From SZAS-103 sp964640525 (GTDB lineage Bacteria > Pseudomonadota > Gammaproteobacteria > Xanthomonadales > Xanthomonadaceae), in NCBI GenBank assembly GCA_964640525.1, contig CAZXGS010000006.1:30475-94474 (forward strand): a DNA stretch of 64,000 nucleotides. Direction: 5' to 3'. This document shows positions 7,890 to 16,655 of the stretch, piece by piece. The notes under the pieces were generated by a model that saw only the letters and a program-made list of their open reading frames with translations, had not been told where the DNA came from and made no database searches. Numbering within the stretch: the stretch's first letter is position 1; the number at the start of each line of letters is the position of its first letter. The position numbers and the translations under genes were made by a program.

Positions 7890-8636
7890 ATGAAGATTCT
7901 CGTCGCCTACAAGCGCGTGGTGGACTTCAACGTCCGCATCCAGGTCAAGCCCGACGGTTCGGGCGTGGTCACCGACGGCGTCAAGCTCTCGCCCAACCCG
8001 TTCGACGAGATCGCGCTGGAAGAAGCGCTGCGGTTGCGCGAGAAAGGCGTGGCCACGGAAGTCATCGTCGCCACGATCGCGCCGGCCGATGCCCAGGCGC
8101 ACCTGCGCAACGGTCTGGCGATGGGCGCCAATCGCGCCATCCACGTGGTCGCGGCTGGGCCGGTGTCGCCGTTGGCCGCCGCCCGCACCCTGCTCAAGCT
8201 GATCGAACGTGAACAGCCGGGGCTGGTCATCCTCGGCAAGCAGGCGATCGACGACGATGCCAACCAGACCGGGCAGATGCTCGCCACCCTGTGGGGTCGC
8301 CCGCAGGCAACCTTCGCCAGCAAGCTCACGGTGGACGGCGGCAAGGCGAGCGTGGTGCGCGAGGTCGATGCCGGGCTGGAGACGCTGGAAGTCGACCTGC
8401 CCGCAGTGGTCACCACCGACCTGCGCCTGAACGAGCCGCGCTTCATCAAGCTGCCCGACATCATGAAGGCCAAGTCCAAGCCGCTGGAGACGATCGCGTT
8501 CGAATCGCTCGGGGTGGATGCCGGGCCGTCGCTGGAGGCGTTGCATTTCGCGCCGCCGGCCAAGCGCCAGCGCGGGGTGATGGTCAAATCGGTGCCGGAA
8601 TTGATCGACGCGTTGAAGCAAAAAGGTCTGCTTTGA
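7890..8636 (+). CDS. etfB: Electron transfer flavoprotein subunit beta
   Basis: Small AMP-binding subunit of ETF, which carries electrons from acyl-CoA and related dehydrogenases to ETF:ubiquinone oxidoreductase. 248 aa, the family length, starting MKILVAYKRVVDFNVRIQVK at 7890; earlier in-frame starts lack family similarity. The signature VEVDLPAVVTTDLRLNEPR-like segment is present after the middle. A TAGAAT box at 7793-7798 could be the -10 element, which would give a leader of about 85 bases. etfA follows after 105 bp occupied by a palindromic repeat. Confidence 0.95.
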   Translation: MKILVAYKRVVDFNVRIQVKPDGSGVVTDGVKLSPNPFDEIALEEALRLREKGVATEVIVATIAPADAQAHLRNGLAMGANRAIHVVAAGPVSPLAAARTLLKLIEREQPGLVILGKQAIDDDANQTGQMLATLWGRPQATFASKLTVDGGKASVVREVDAGLETLEVDLPAVVTTDLRLNEPRFIKLPDIMKAKSKPLETIAFESLGVDAGPSLEALHFAPPAKRQRGVMVKSVPELIDALKQKGLL

Positions 8637-8640
8637 GCTC

Positions 8641-8722
8641 GTCGTCCCCGCGAAGGCGGGGGCCCAGCGACTTTTTTCCGTTTTAGCGAAAGACACTGGG
8701 TCCCCGCCTTCGCGGGGACGAC
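8641..8722. repeat. Palindromic REP-like element between etfB and etfA
   Basis: Two 27-base arms (8641-8667 and 8696-8722) are inverted copies with 26 of 27 positions matching, separated by a 28-base AT-richer loop with a run of six T. The arm core is CCCCGCGAAGGCGGGG. It fills almost the entire gap between etfB and etfA and could fold into a strong hairpin in the shared transcript. A decayed half copy lies at 11400-11432. Confidence 0.85.
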
Positions 8723-8741
8723 AGCCAAGAGAGAAATCCGC

Positions 8742-9680
8742 ATGTCCAAGGTTCTCATCGTTGCCGAACACCTCGGCGACCAGCTCAATCCCTCCACCGC
8801 CAAGTGCGTGAGCGCGGCCAAGGCGCTGAACGCCGAATCCATCGACGTCCTCGTGCTCGCCGCCGATCCGGCGGGCGTGGCCACGCAAGCGACGACGATC
8901 GCCGGGGTGAATCGCGTGCTGGCGGTCGCCAACCCCGCCAACGCGCACGCCATTGCGCAGGTGCTGGCACCGCAGGTGGCCAAGCTCGCCGCTGGTTACA
9001 CGCATGTGTTCGGTCCCTCGACCACCTTCGGCAAGGACCTGATGCCCTGCGTGGCCGCGCTGCTGGGCGTGTCGCAAGTCAGCGACGTGATGACGGTCGA
9101 GGACGCGCACACGTTCAAGCGGCCGATCTATGCCGGCAATGCGATCGTCACCGTCAAGGCGCCGGGCGATGTTCCGGTGGTCGCCACCATCCGCACCGCC
9201 TCGTGGCCGGCCGCGGCCGGTGGCGGCAACGCGGCGGTCGAATCGGTGGCGGTGGATGCGGCGCTGCCGAACCACACCCGCTTCGTCGAACTCAAGGCCG
9301 GCAAGTCCGACCGTCCCGACCTGCAGAGCGCGGCGCGTGTCGTGTCCGGCGGCCGCGCCTTCGGCTCGGCGGACAACTTCTCGATCCTCTACGCGCTCGC
9401 CGACAAGCTCGGTGCGGGCGTCGGTGCCTCGCGCGCCGCGGTGGACGCAGGTTACGTGCCCAACGACATGCAGGTCGGCCAGACCGGCAAGATCATTGCC
9501 CCCGAGTTGTACGTGGCGATCGGCATTTCCGGCGCGATCCAGCACCTGACCGGGATCAAGGACGCCGGCACCATCGTGGCGATCAACAAGGACGCCGACG
9601 CACCGATCTTCGAGGTCGCCGACATCGGGCTGGTGGGCGACCTGTTCACGCTGGTGCCGGAGCTGACCGCGGCGTTGTAA
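8742..9680 (+). CDS. etfA: Electron transfer flavoprotein subunit alpha
   Basis: FAD-binding subunit of ETF, 312 aa. The N-terminal part reads SKVLIVAEHLGDQLNPST. The C-terminal FAD domain shows VVSGGRAFGSADNF, the GASRAAVDAGYVPNDMQVGQTGK stretch (abbreviated here as GASRAAVDAGY and QVGQTGK) and AIGISGAIQHLTGIKD, all hallmarks of EtfA. Same strand as etfB, probably co-transcribed through the intervening hairpin. In Xanthomonas etfA marks one edge of the variable LPS locus, and the same is seen here. Confidence 0.95.
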   Translation: MSKVLIVAEHLGDQLNPSTAKCVSAAKALNAESIDVLVLAADPAGVATQATTIAGVNRVLAVANPANAHAIAQVLAPQVAKLAAGYTHVFGPSTTFGKDLMPCVAALLGVSQVSDVMTVEDAHTFKRPIYAGNAIVTVKAPGDVPVVATIRTASWPAAAGGGNAAVESVAVDAALPNHTRFVELKAGKSDRPDLQSAARVVSGGRAFGSADNFSILYALADKLGAGVGASRAAVDAGYVPNDMQVGQTGKIIAPELYVAIGISGAIQHLTGIKDAGTIVAINKDADAPIFEVADIGLVGDLFTLVPELTAAL

Positions 9681-9712
9681 GCACCGGCAGCAGGGCGGAG
9701 GCGGCTGCGGTC

Positions 9713-9755
9713 CCTTCTCCCTCCGGGGGAGGGTGCCCGAAGGGCGGATGAGGGA
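9713..9755. repeat. Short interspersed repeat with GGATGAGGGA end
   Basis: A 43-base copy of the unit that is expanded in tandem at 21771-22113: a CCTTCTCCCTCCGG start, a GGGTGCCCGAAGGGCGGATG middle, then AGGGA. A degenerate inverted fragment (CCTTCCCTCATCCGG) follows near 9810-9825. It lies in the gap between the convergent etfA and CoA-transferase genes. Function unknown; REP/small-repeat type. Confidence 0.7.
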
Positions 9756-9893
9756 AAGGCGCAGGTCACGCCTTTGCGCGGGCACCTATCCTGACCACTT
9801 GCGTACTCCTTCCCTCATCCGGCGCTGTAAGCAATCTGCGCGCTCTCGAGGCATGCGCCCCTCGACGCGGGAAAAGGAAGGGCGGACCGGGCG

Positions 9894-10526
9894 TCAAGCC
9901 GCTGTGAACTCGCACCCGGTCTTCGCGTGCAGTTCGGCCTCGGTCACGTCGGGTGCCATCTCGACCAGCTTCAGCCCGCCCGGCGTCACGTCGAACACGC
10001 CCAGGTCGGTGATGATGCGGTTGACCACGCCCACCCCTGTCAACGGCAGGGTGCATTCCTTCAGGATCTTGTGCTCGCCGTTCTTGGCGGTGTGCTCCAT
10101 CAGGATCACGATGCGCTTGACGCCGGCGACCAGATCCATCGCGCCGCCCATGCCCTTGACCATCTTGCCGGGCACCATCCAGTTGGCCAGATCGCCGCGG
10201 TCGGTCACCTGCATCGCGCCGAGCACGGCCAGGTCGATGTGACCGCCGCGGATCATCGCGAAGCTGTCGTGGCTGCCGAAATAGCTGGCGCCCACGCGCG
10301 CGGTCACGGTCTGTTTGCCGGCGTTGATCAGGTCCGGGTCGAGTTCGGCTTCGGTCGGGAACGGGCCGATCCCGAGCAGGCCGTTCTCCGATTGCAGCCA
10401 CACATCCATCCCGTCGGGGATGTAGTTTGCCACCATCGTCGGCAGGCCGATGCCGAGGTTGACGTAGGCGCCATCGGTGAGTTCGAGCGCGGCGCGTTGC
10501 GCCATCTGGTCGCGGGTCCAGGGCAT
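9894..10526 (-). CDS. scoB: 3-oxoacid CoA-transferase subunit B
   Basis: Beta subunit (210 aa) of succinyl-CoA:3-ketoacid CoA-transferase, which activates acetoacetate using succinyl-CoA. The catalytic glutamate sits in SENGLLGIGP; other landmarks are YVNLGIGLPT near the N-terminus and GAMDLVAGVKR. Starts at 10526 after GGAACC; 17 bp downstream of the A subunit, so the pair forms one operon. In older Xanthomonas literature the corresponding genes beside the LPS locus were called lpsI/lpsJ. Confidence 0.93.
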   Translation of the reverse strand: MPWTRDQMAQRAALELTDGAYVNLGIGLPTMVANYIPDGMDVWLQSENGLLGIGPFPTEAELDPDLINAGKQTVTARVGASYFGSHDSFAMIRGGHIDLAVLGAMQVTDRGDLANWMVPGKMVKGMGGAMDLVAGVKRIVILMEHTAKNGEHKILKECTLPLTGVGVVNRIITDLGVFDVTPGGLKLVEMAPDVTEAELHAKTGCEFTAA

Positions 10527-10543
10527 GCTGAGGTTCCTTCTGG

Positions 10544-11281
10544 TCAGGCCGGGGCGAGGGTGCGCTGCTCGATGCGCTTTTCCGGGTGGGCATTGACGAC
10601 GATGCGATCGACGTAGATGCCCGGCAGGTGGACGTGGTCGGGATCGAGCGCGCCCAGCGCCACCAGTTCCTCCACTTCCACCACGCACACCTTGCCGGCC
10701 ATCGCCACCGCTGGGTTGAAGTTGCGCGCGGTCTTGCGGAACAGCAGGTTGCCCGATGGATCGGCCTGCCACGCCTTGATCAGCGACACGTCCGGGCGCA
10801 GCGCGGTTTCCATCACGTAGTGGTGGCCGTCGAACTCGCGGGTCTCCTTGCCCTGTGCAACCACGGTGCCGTAGCCGGTGCGGGTGTAGAAGGCGGGGAT
10901 GCCGGCGCCACCGGCGCGCAGGCGCTCGGCGAGGGTGCCTTGCGGGTTGAACTCGAGCTCGAGTTCGCCGTTGAGGAACTGGCGCTCGAATTCCTTGTTC
11001 TCGCCGACGTAGGACGAAATCATCTTGCGGATCTGCCGCGTGCCGAGCAGTTGCCCGAGGCCGAAGCCGTCCACGCCGGCGTTGTTGGAGATCACGGTCA
11101 GGCCGTGGACGTTGGAATCGCGCAGTGCGGCGATCAACGCTTCGGGGATGCCGCACAGGCCGAAACCGCCGACAGCCAGGGTCTGGCCATCGGCGACCAG
11201 ACCGCTGAGCGCGGTGTCGGCATCGGGAAACAATTTGCGGCTGGCGCCGCGCGGGGAAGCATGCATTTCGGACATCGGCAT
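10544..11281 (-). CDS. scoA: 3-oxoacid CoA-transferase subunit A
   Basis: Alpha subunit (about 245 aa) of the CoA-transferase. Family segments: DGQTLAVGGFGLCGIPEALI, ISNNAGVDGFGLG and AGGAGIPAFYTRTGYGT. The start is either the ATG at 11281 or the one at 11275; GGGAG lies four bases before the first, slightly close, so both remain possible. Followed directly by subunit B on the same strand. Confidence 0.92.
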   Translation of the reverse strand: MPMSEMHASPRGASRKLFPDADTALSGLVADGQTLAVGGFGLCGIPEALIAALRDSNVHGLTVISNNAGVDGFGLGQLLGTRQIRKMISSYVGENKEFERQFLNGELELEFNPQGTLAERLRAGGAGIPAFYTRTGYGTVVAQGKETREFDGHHYVMETALRPDVSLIKAWQADPSGNLLFRKTARNFNPAVAMAGKVCVVEVEELVALGALDPDHVHLPGIYVDRIVVNAHPEKRIEQRTLAPA

Positions 11282-11399
11282 CGGGCTCCCGGTGGGGAGA
11301 CAAACATACCATGCACGGCAAGGGAGGCCGAGCGCGCCGGCGCATTCGGATGGGAACCTCGCGTCATGTGGCGATGTCGATCGCGCCGGAATCATGCAA

Positions 11400-11432
11400 A
11401 GGCGCTGGGCCCCTGCCTGCGCAGGGGCGACG
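11400..11432. repeat. Decayed half copy of the 8641-type REP
   Basis: CTGGGCCCCTGCCTGCGCAGGGGCGACGA-like arm resembling the right arm of the palindrome at 8696-8722 with several changes and no partner arm. Within the gap between scoA and the epimerase gene; no other signal seen there. Confidence 0.5.
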
Positions 11433-11465
11433 AGCCGGTGTTGCGATGGGGGTTGGTGTCCGGAC

Positions 11466-12539
11466 TCAGGCCGCCACCGCATCCAGGCGCGCATCCACCC
11501 ATGCGCACAGGCGCTCCAGTCCCGCGTCGAGGTCGACCGTTGGCTGCCAGCCCAGCACGTCGGCGGCACGCTGGATTCGCGCGCAGGCGTGGCGCACGTC
11601 GCCGTGGCGGAACATGCCGTTGATGGTCGGCGCCGGCGCACCGTAGCGACGCGCGATCCATTGCGCCAGTTGCAGGATCGTGGTCGCTACGCCAGCGCCG
11701 ATGTCGATCACGCCGTCGAACGCCGCCTCCGGTGCGGCTGCCGCCAGCAGTGCGCGGGCGACGTCGTCGATCGCCACGAAGTCGCGCACGATCGCCCCGT
11801 CCTCGTACACCGGGATGCTCTTTCCCTCACGCGCCAGCCGGCAGAACAGCGGCACGATCCCGGTATACGGATTGGAAAGCGACTGCCCGGGGCCGTACAC
11901 GTTCTGCAGCCGCAACACGCAGGCCTGCACGCCCAGCGCCCGCGACCATGCCGCCAGCAGGTGTTCCTGGGCGAGCTTGGTGGCGCCATACACGCTGGTC
12001 GGATGCGCGTGCGTGTGCGCGGCCTCGTGCGGCAGCGGCTGCAGGCCGGGAAAGTCCCACTGCGCAGCTTCCAGCATGGCGCGGTCGCGCTGGCCCGGGT
12101 CGAGGATCGCGCCATCGCGCGTGCGCTGCCACGCACCCTCGCCGTACACCGCGCGGCTGGAAGACAGCACGATCCGCTTCGGCAGCCTCGACAGGTGCGC
12201 CAGCGCGTCGAGCATGCGCGCCGTGCCCAGCACGTTGGCGTCGGCATGGCGCGAGGCTTCGGTCAACGACTGCCCGGTGCCGGTCTCGGCTGCCAGATGA
12301 ATCACGACCTCTGGCGCGAACCCGTCCAGTGCCCGCTCCCAGTCGTGCGCCGAACACACGTCGGCCAGCACGAATTCCACCTGCGGATCCAGCACCACCG
12401 GACGCTGCCGGTTGGCGTGGACCTGCGGGTGCAGGTTGTCCATCACCCGCACGCGATCGAAGCGCTGCGCCAGCGCGGGGGCAATCGCGCAGCCGATGAA
12501 ACCGGCGCCGCCGGTGACCAGACAGGTACGTTGGGTCAT
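11466..12539 (-). CDS. NAD-dependent epimerase/dehydratase (extended SDR)
   Basis: Predicted nucleotide-sugar epimerase or dehydratase, 357 aa. The NAD-binding Rossmann loop is TGGAGFIG at the N-terminus; the catalytic pair is in SVYGATK, with IVLSSSRAVYG providing the Ser/Thr. Substrate not determinable, though position 3' of the polysaccharide genes suggests supply of a sugar nucleotide for the LPS O-chain. The ATG at 12539 is preferred because the Rossmann fold begins immediately after; an upstream Met adds only seven residues. 40 bp after the acyltransferase. Confidence 0.88.
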   Translation of the reverse strand: MTQRTCLVTGGAGFIGCAIAPALAQRFDRVRVMDNLHPQVHANRQRPVVLDPQVEFVLADVCSAHDWERALDGFAPEVVIHLAAETGTGQSLTEASRHADANVLGTARMLDALAHLSRLPKRIVLSSSRAVYGEGAWQRTRDGAILDPGQRDRAMLEAAQWDFPGLQPLPHEAAHTHAHPTSVYGATKLAQEHLLAAWSRALGVQACVLRLQNVYGPGQSLSNPYTGIVPLFCRLAREGKSIPVYEDGAIVRDFVAIDDVARALLAAAAPEAAFDGVIDIGAGVATTILQLAQWIARRYGAPAPTINGMFRHGDVRHACARIQRAADVLGWQPTVDLDAGLERLCAWVDARLDAVAA

Positions 12540-12579
12540 GGGATCTGGCTCGTCGTGCAATGAAAAGGAGGGTCGGGAT

Positions 12580-13680
12580 TCAGGCCGCCGATTCCGGCGT
12601 GGCCGCTTTTCCGGCGCTGAACAGGCGATGCGCGAAGCGCACCGTGGGTGCCTCGATCAGCCGGTAACTGACGAATCCCCACGCCACCGCGATCGCGAAC
12701 CAGATCGCAAGAATCAACCGGTGCGGCAGCAGGTCGTAGCCGCCGATCCTGGCCGTGGCCCAGGCCAGTGCGGCGAACACCAGTTGGTGCCAGATGTAGA
12801 GCGAGTAGGAGGCATCGCCCACCCGCAACAGCCAGGCCGGCATCCGCTTGCCGGCGGTGCCCTCGATTGCCACCAGCCCGTACACGATCAGCGCCGAGGG
12901 CAGGCCCAGCACCGCGAAGCGCCACAGGTGATCCCAGTTGCCGTAGTACGCGTTGACGACGCAACCGATCGCGAACCCGATCAGCCCCAGCACCAGCACC
13001 GCCACGCCGTGGCGCCGCTCGCCGCGATGGACGAGGAAGGCCACCACGCAGCCGGCGGCGAACTCCAGCACCAGCGGATCGGCGAACGGCCAGGCCTTGA
13101 GCGCCGGAAACCAGACCTGCGCCAGCACCACCAGCACGATTTCGATCTCGATCCAGATCGCCAGCGCCTTGAAGAAGTTGCGTGGCGCCAGCACGATCAG
13201 GTTGGTGAGCATGACGTAGAAAAACATCTCGTAACACAGCGTCCACGCCGCCAGCACCTTGTCGTTGTTGGTGGTCATCAGGAACAACAGTTGCAGGCCG
13301 CTGGCGTGGGGCAACCACTTCGGCGCCAGATCGAGCACCGCGCTGGCCGGCACCGCGATCACCAACACGCACCAGTACAGCGGATAGATGCGCAGGAAGC
13401 GGCGTACGCCGAACGCCAGCGCGTCGTCGGCGGCCGCCGCACGGATCGCGGCGATGGTGACGATGAAGCCGGAGATGGCGAAGAAGATGTCCACCCCGGC
13501 CGGGCCGAACCACCAGTACTTGTACTTGAACCACTCCGCGCCCATGTCGGCGCGGGCCGAGAACAGGTGGATCAGCATCACCATCAGCGCGGCGATGCCG
13601 CGCAGGCCCTGGATGTTGCCGAAGGTGACCTTGCCCGACGAACGGGCCACGGGTGCGGTGCTGGCCGAGACCGGGGTCAT
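12580..13680 (-). CDS. Acyltransferase 3 family membrane protein
   Basis: Polytopic inner-membrane acyltransferase (366 aa) of the OafA/AT3 type that transfers acyl groups, usually acetyl, to surface polysaccharide. Typical N-terminal GLRGIAALMVMLIHLFSAR with the family Arg-His pair, then AGVDIFFAISGFIV, and about ten hydrophobic helices. Its ATG overlaps the stop of the upstream fusion protein (ATGA at 13677-13680), implying coupling. Likely O-acetylates the polysaccharide exported by the Wzm/Wzt pair. Confidence 0.88.
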   Translation of the reverse strand: MTPVSASTAPVARSSGKVTFGNIQGLRGIAALMVMLIHLFSARADMGAEWFKYKYWWFGPAGVDIFFAISGFIVTIAAIRAAAADDALAFGVRRFLRIYPLYWCVLVIAVPASAVLDLAPKWLPHASGLQLLFLMTTNNDKVLAAWTLCYEMFFYVMLTNLIVLAPRNFFKALAIWIEIEIVLVVLAQVWFPALKAWPFADPLVLEFAAGCVVAFLVHRGERRHGVAVLVLGLIGFAIGCVVNAYYGNWDHLWRFAVLGLPSALIVYGLVAIEGTAGKRMPAWLLRVGDASYSLYIWHQLVFAALAWATARIGGYDLLPHRLILAIWFAIAVAWGFVSYRLIEAPTVRFAHRLFSAGKAATPESAA

Positions 13681-16655
13681 GGATTCTTTCCCAGCATCCC
13701 GCGCAGGCGGAACTTCACCGAGCGCCGCATCGCGGCGGCCAGTTCGTTGGCGGCACCGCGGACCTGAAACGGTCGCGGGTCGTCGCGATAGCGCCGCACG
13801 GTGGCGATCTGGCCACGGGTGTCGGCTTCCGGGAAGCACGCCGACAAGGCCTGATGCCGGTATTCGAGCTTGGCGTAATTGCGCGCCGCCGAGCGCGCGG
13901 TCATCGCGCACCAGGTCAGAAAACCTCGCGCCTGCGCGCAATACGGAATCAGCCGTTCGATCGCATGCGGCAGGTCGCCATCGCCATAGGCCTCGCCGGC
14001 AAAATCCGCGTACTGCCACGGGTGGGCGAACAGCGGTGCCAGCGCGTCCGGACGGAACCAGAACATCGAGCCCAGCGGTGCCAGCGGAGTGGTCTCGTCC
14101 AGCACCACCGGCAAACCCAGGTGCGCGGCCAGTGCCTGCACACGCGGGCGATTGGTGAACCAGGCGTGGCCCAGGGTCGGATAGCCGACCTGGACCACCG
14201 GCGGCATCAGCACGCCGATGCGTGGCTCGCGCGCCAGCAGATCCAGCAGGTTGGCGACGTAACCGGGCGAGTCGAGCAGGTTGCCCAGAAGGTGGCGGTT
14301 GAATTCGGCAGCGCGGTTGGCGCCGTCCTGCGGCGAGCGCTTGCCGTGCAGGCGCACGATGGCGTCATAACCGCCGTCCAGCACCACGTCGCGGCATTCG
14401 ATCAGCAATGCGGAGGTGTCGCGGCCGTCGTTGCTGGCGACCACGCGCACGTCGAAGCGGCGCAGGTTGGGCAGGCCGGAAAGCGCGGCGGTGATGGCGG
14501 CCTGCTTGTCGGCGCTGTCGGTGGTGACGATCAGGTCGATCGGCAGCGGAATCTGCGCCAGTCGCTCGCCCAGGGATGCGGCCAGTTCGGGGTAGAACAG
14601 GTGTACCAGCGCGGCGAGCTTCCAGTCGCGCCAGGCCGGCGCGGCGTCCTCGATCCGTACCGGCGGGAAGACGTCGAGCAGCTCCAGGTTGGTGTACAGC
14701 GTGCGCGGCGGCGTGGTGCGCACCAGGTTGCGCCAGATCAATTCCAGCGGATAGTCCGAATCGCGCCGGATCGTTTCGAAGGCGCCGCGCAGGTCGATCG
14801 CCTCGGCCTCGTGGTAGAGCGGGTCGTGGAAGAAAGCCCGGCGCTTGAGGATCGGGCAGCGACGCGCGATGCAGCGGTCGATCTCGATCAGGATCGGATG
14901 GTCGGTGCCGAAATCGGCCAGCTCCATGTAGCTTGCCCAGCGGTAGCCCAGGTTCTGGAAGTGCTCGGTGAAGCGCGCCTCGTGGAGCATGATCGCATCG
15001 CGGTAGGACGTGATCGGCGGCATCGTCCGCCAGTAGTCGGCGAAGGCTTGGCTGTGCAGCAGTGGCGCGCGCACGGCGATGAAGTGGGACTGGAGGTGGA
15101 CCGGCAGGCGTTCGCCGACGGCAAATGGGCTGCCGGTCTGCGCGTGCGCGCTGATGCCCCAGAAATCCAGCTCGCGCGCCTGCATGGCGCCGAACATTTC
15201 GGCCAGCGGGAAGATCGGGCCGAAGAAGGTGTAGTTGAGCAGCAGCAGTTCGTCGCAATCGGCCAGTGCCTGCGCGCCGATGTGCTCGATGCACTCGCGA
15301 TAGCCGTGGACATCGAAACCGACGTTCTCGCGGACGAAGACCTCGGCGCCGGCAGCCTGCATCGTCGCAATCCCGGCGGCCTGCGGTGCGCCGTTGCACA
15401 CCGCCACGATGCGCTCGACGTGTTCTCCAAGCGCCCGCAGCATGTGCGGAATGTAGTCGTCGACGATGCCTTGCGGGTCGTGGAACAGGTAGATCGCGAT
15501 CCGGCGCGGGCGCGTGGCTGGCGGTGCGACAGGGTTGGAATCTCGCGTGGCGGTCGCCGCGGCCACGGGGGCAAACCGCGCCAGCGCGTTGAGCGCATGC
15601 AGGCGTTGCGTTTGCGCCAACTCGTCCGCCAGCCCGCGTGCGTGCGTGCGCTGGGCGCCAAGTTGGGCTTCCAACGCGGCGAGCTGGCCGTCGCGCGCCT
15701 GGATCACCGCCTGCTGGTTGGCGATGAGCTGGCGATGGCCGATCACCGCGGTCGCGTCGTGTTGCGCCTGGTCTTCCGCTGCGGCCACCCGCAATGCGGC
15801 TGCGTCGGCCATCCGGTGCAACTGGTCCAGCAGCGGGTCGCAGCAGGCGCCGATCGCGTCGAGCAGGGGTTGTGCCGTGGCGATCCGTCGCCAGCCGTCG
15901 TCCTCGGGGGCTGTCGCCAGGCATGCGTACAGGCCGCGGGCTGGATGGCCGGTGACGTCTTTGCTTGCTGCCGCCGCGGGTCGCGCGGCATCGGCGCGCA
16001 AGAACGCTTCGATCGCTGCCTCGCTGGTGGCATCGCGCGTCGGCCAATCCAGTTGCAGGGCCTGGCTGATGCGCTCGATCTGCCGGCGCCAGTCCGCCAG
16101 CAGCCTGTCGTGGCGCACCAGCACGCGCGGCAGATCGCGGCTCACGGCCGCGATGGCCACCGTCTGGCGCAACCAGAGCAGCTGCGCCTGCGCCGATTCC
16201 ATCCCGGCAAAACGCGCCAGCGAAGCGGCGACTTCGCGCGGATCGCGCAGCGTGGCGACCACCCGCGGCTGCATGCCGGCCGCGCGCGCCGCATCGATCC
16301 ACAACGGCGCCAACCGGCACAGCCGCGGATCCTTGAGTACGGCCAGTGGATGGTCGGCAAAGTCACTGCCGAGCAAGTCAACGATGCGCGTGCGGGCGGC
16401 AATCGCGGCCGCGCTGGACTGCCAATCGGCAGGCAGCGCGCGCGGATCGTCCCAGGCCCGGTCAAGCGCACGCAGCAGTTCCTCGTTGATCGCCACCGCC
16501 TGCGCGTTTTCCCAGTAACCGTCGGGGTTGCCGGCATTGGCCGCGAGCAGCGGGCCCGGCAGGGTGCAACCGCGCAGGTTGAGCACGCGCGCAAGCGCGG
16601 ACGTGCCGCTGCGCTGGATTCCAAGCACCAGGACGAGGACGCGTGGATCAGCCAT
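13677..16655 (-). CDS. Sulfotransferase-like / rhamnan synthesis F (RgpF) fusion protein
   Basis: Large 992-aa multidomain glycan protein. Residues 1-200 resemble PAPS-dependent sulfotransferases: LGIQRSGTSALARVL (11-25) as 5'-phosphosulfate loop and ATLRDPREVAASLARF (134-149) as 3'-phosphate site. A coiled coil spans about 280-350. From 384 onward are RgpF-type regions (IAIYLFHDPQGIVDDYIPHM, RENVGFDVHGYREC, then RLHGKRSPQDG and GSMFWFRPDALAPLF) in two modules, about 384-690 and 700-960. RgpF domains act in O-antigen/rhamnan glycosyl assembly. Starts inside the last bases of wzt (8-bp overlap). Suggests sulfated or rhamnose-rich O-chains, an inference. Confidence 0.85.
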   Translation of the reverse strand: MADPRVLVLVLGIQRSGTSALARVLNLRGCTLPGPLLAANAGNPDGYWENAQAVAINEELLRALDRAWDDPRALPADWQSSAAAIAARTRIVDLLGSDFADHPLAVLKDPRLCRLAPLWIDAARAAGMQPRVVATLRDPREVAASLARFAGMESAQAQLLWLRQTVAIAAVSRDLPRVLVRHDRLLADWRRQIERISQALQLDWPTRDATSEAAIEAFLRADAARPAAAASKDVTGHPARGLYACLATAPEDDGWRRIATAQPLLDAIGACCDPLLDQLHRMADAAALRVAAAEDQAQHDATAVIGHRQLIANQQAVIQARDGQLAALEAQLGAQRTHARGLADELAQTQRLHALNALARFAPVAAATATRDSNPVAPPATRPRRIAIYLFHDPQGIVDDYIPHMLRALGEHVERIVAVCNGAPQAAGIATMQAAGAEVFVRENVGFDVHGYRECIEHIGAQALADCDELLLLNYTFFGPIFPLAEMFGAMQARELDFWGISAHAQTGSPFAVGERLPVHLQSHFIAVRAPLLHSQAFADYWRTMPPITSYRDAIMLHEARFTEHFQNLGYRWASYMELADFGTDHPILIEIDRCIARRCPILKRRAFFHDPLYHEAEAIDLRGAFETIRRDSDYPLELIWRNLVRTTPPRTLYTNLELLDVFPPVRIEDAAPAWRDWKLAALVHLFYPELAASLGERLAQIPLPIDLIVTTDSADKQAAITAALSGLPNLRRFDVRVVASNDGRDTSALLIECRDVVLDGGYDAIVRLHGKRSPQDGANRAAEFNRHLLGNLLDSPGYVANLLDLLAREPRIGVLMPPVVQVGYPTLGHAWFTNRPRVQALAAHLGLPVVLDETTPLAPLGSMFWFRPDALAPLFAHPWQYADFAGEAYGDGDLPHAIERLIPYCAQARGFLTWCAMTARSAARNYAKLEYRHQALSACFPEADTRGQIATVRRYRDDPRPFQVRGAANELAAAMRRSVKFRLRGMLGKNP

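Noticed and set aside
4933..7893. Long plus-strand open frame (about 986 codons) opposite DGC3 and the methyltransferase
   Set aside because: It is the antisense shadow of high-GC coding DNA; its translation is low-complexity Arg/Gln/Ala-rich with no domain.
7527..9785. 752-codon minus-strand frame across etfB and etfA
   Set aside because: Covers two well-conserved genes and a repeat; no recognisable product.
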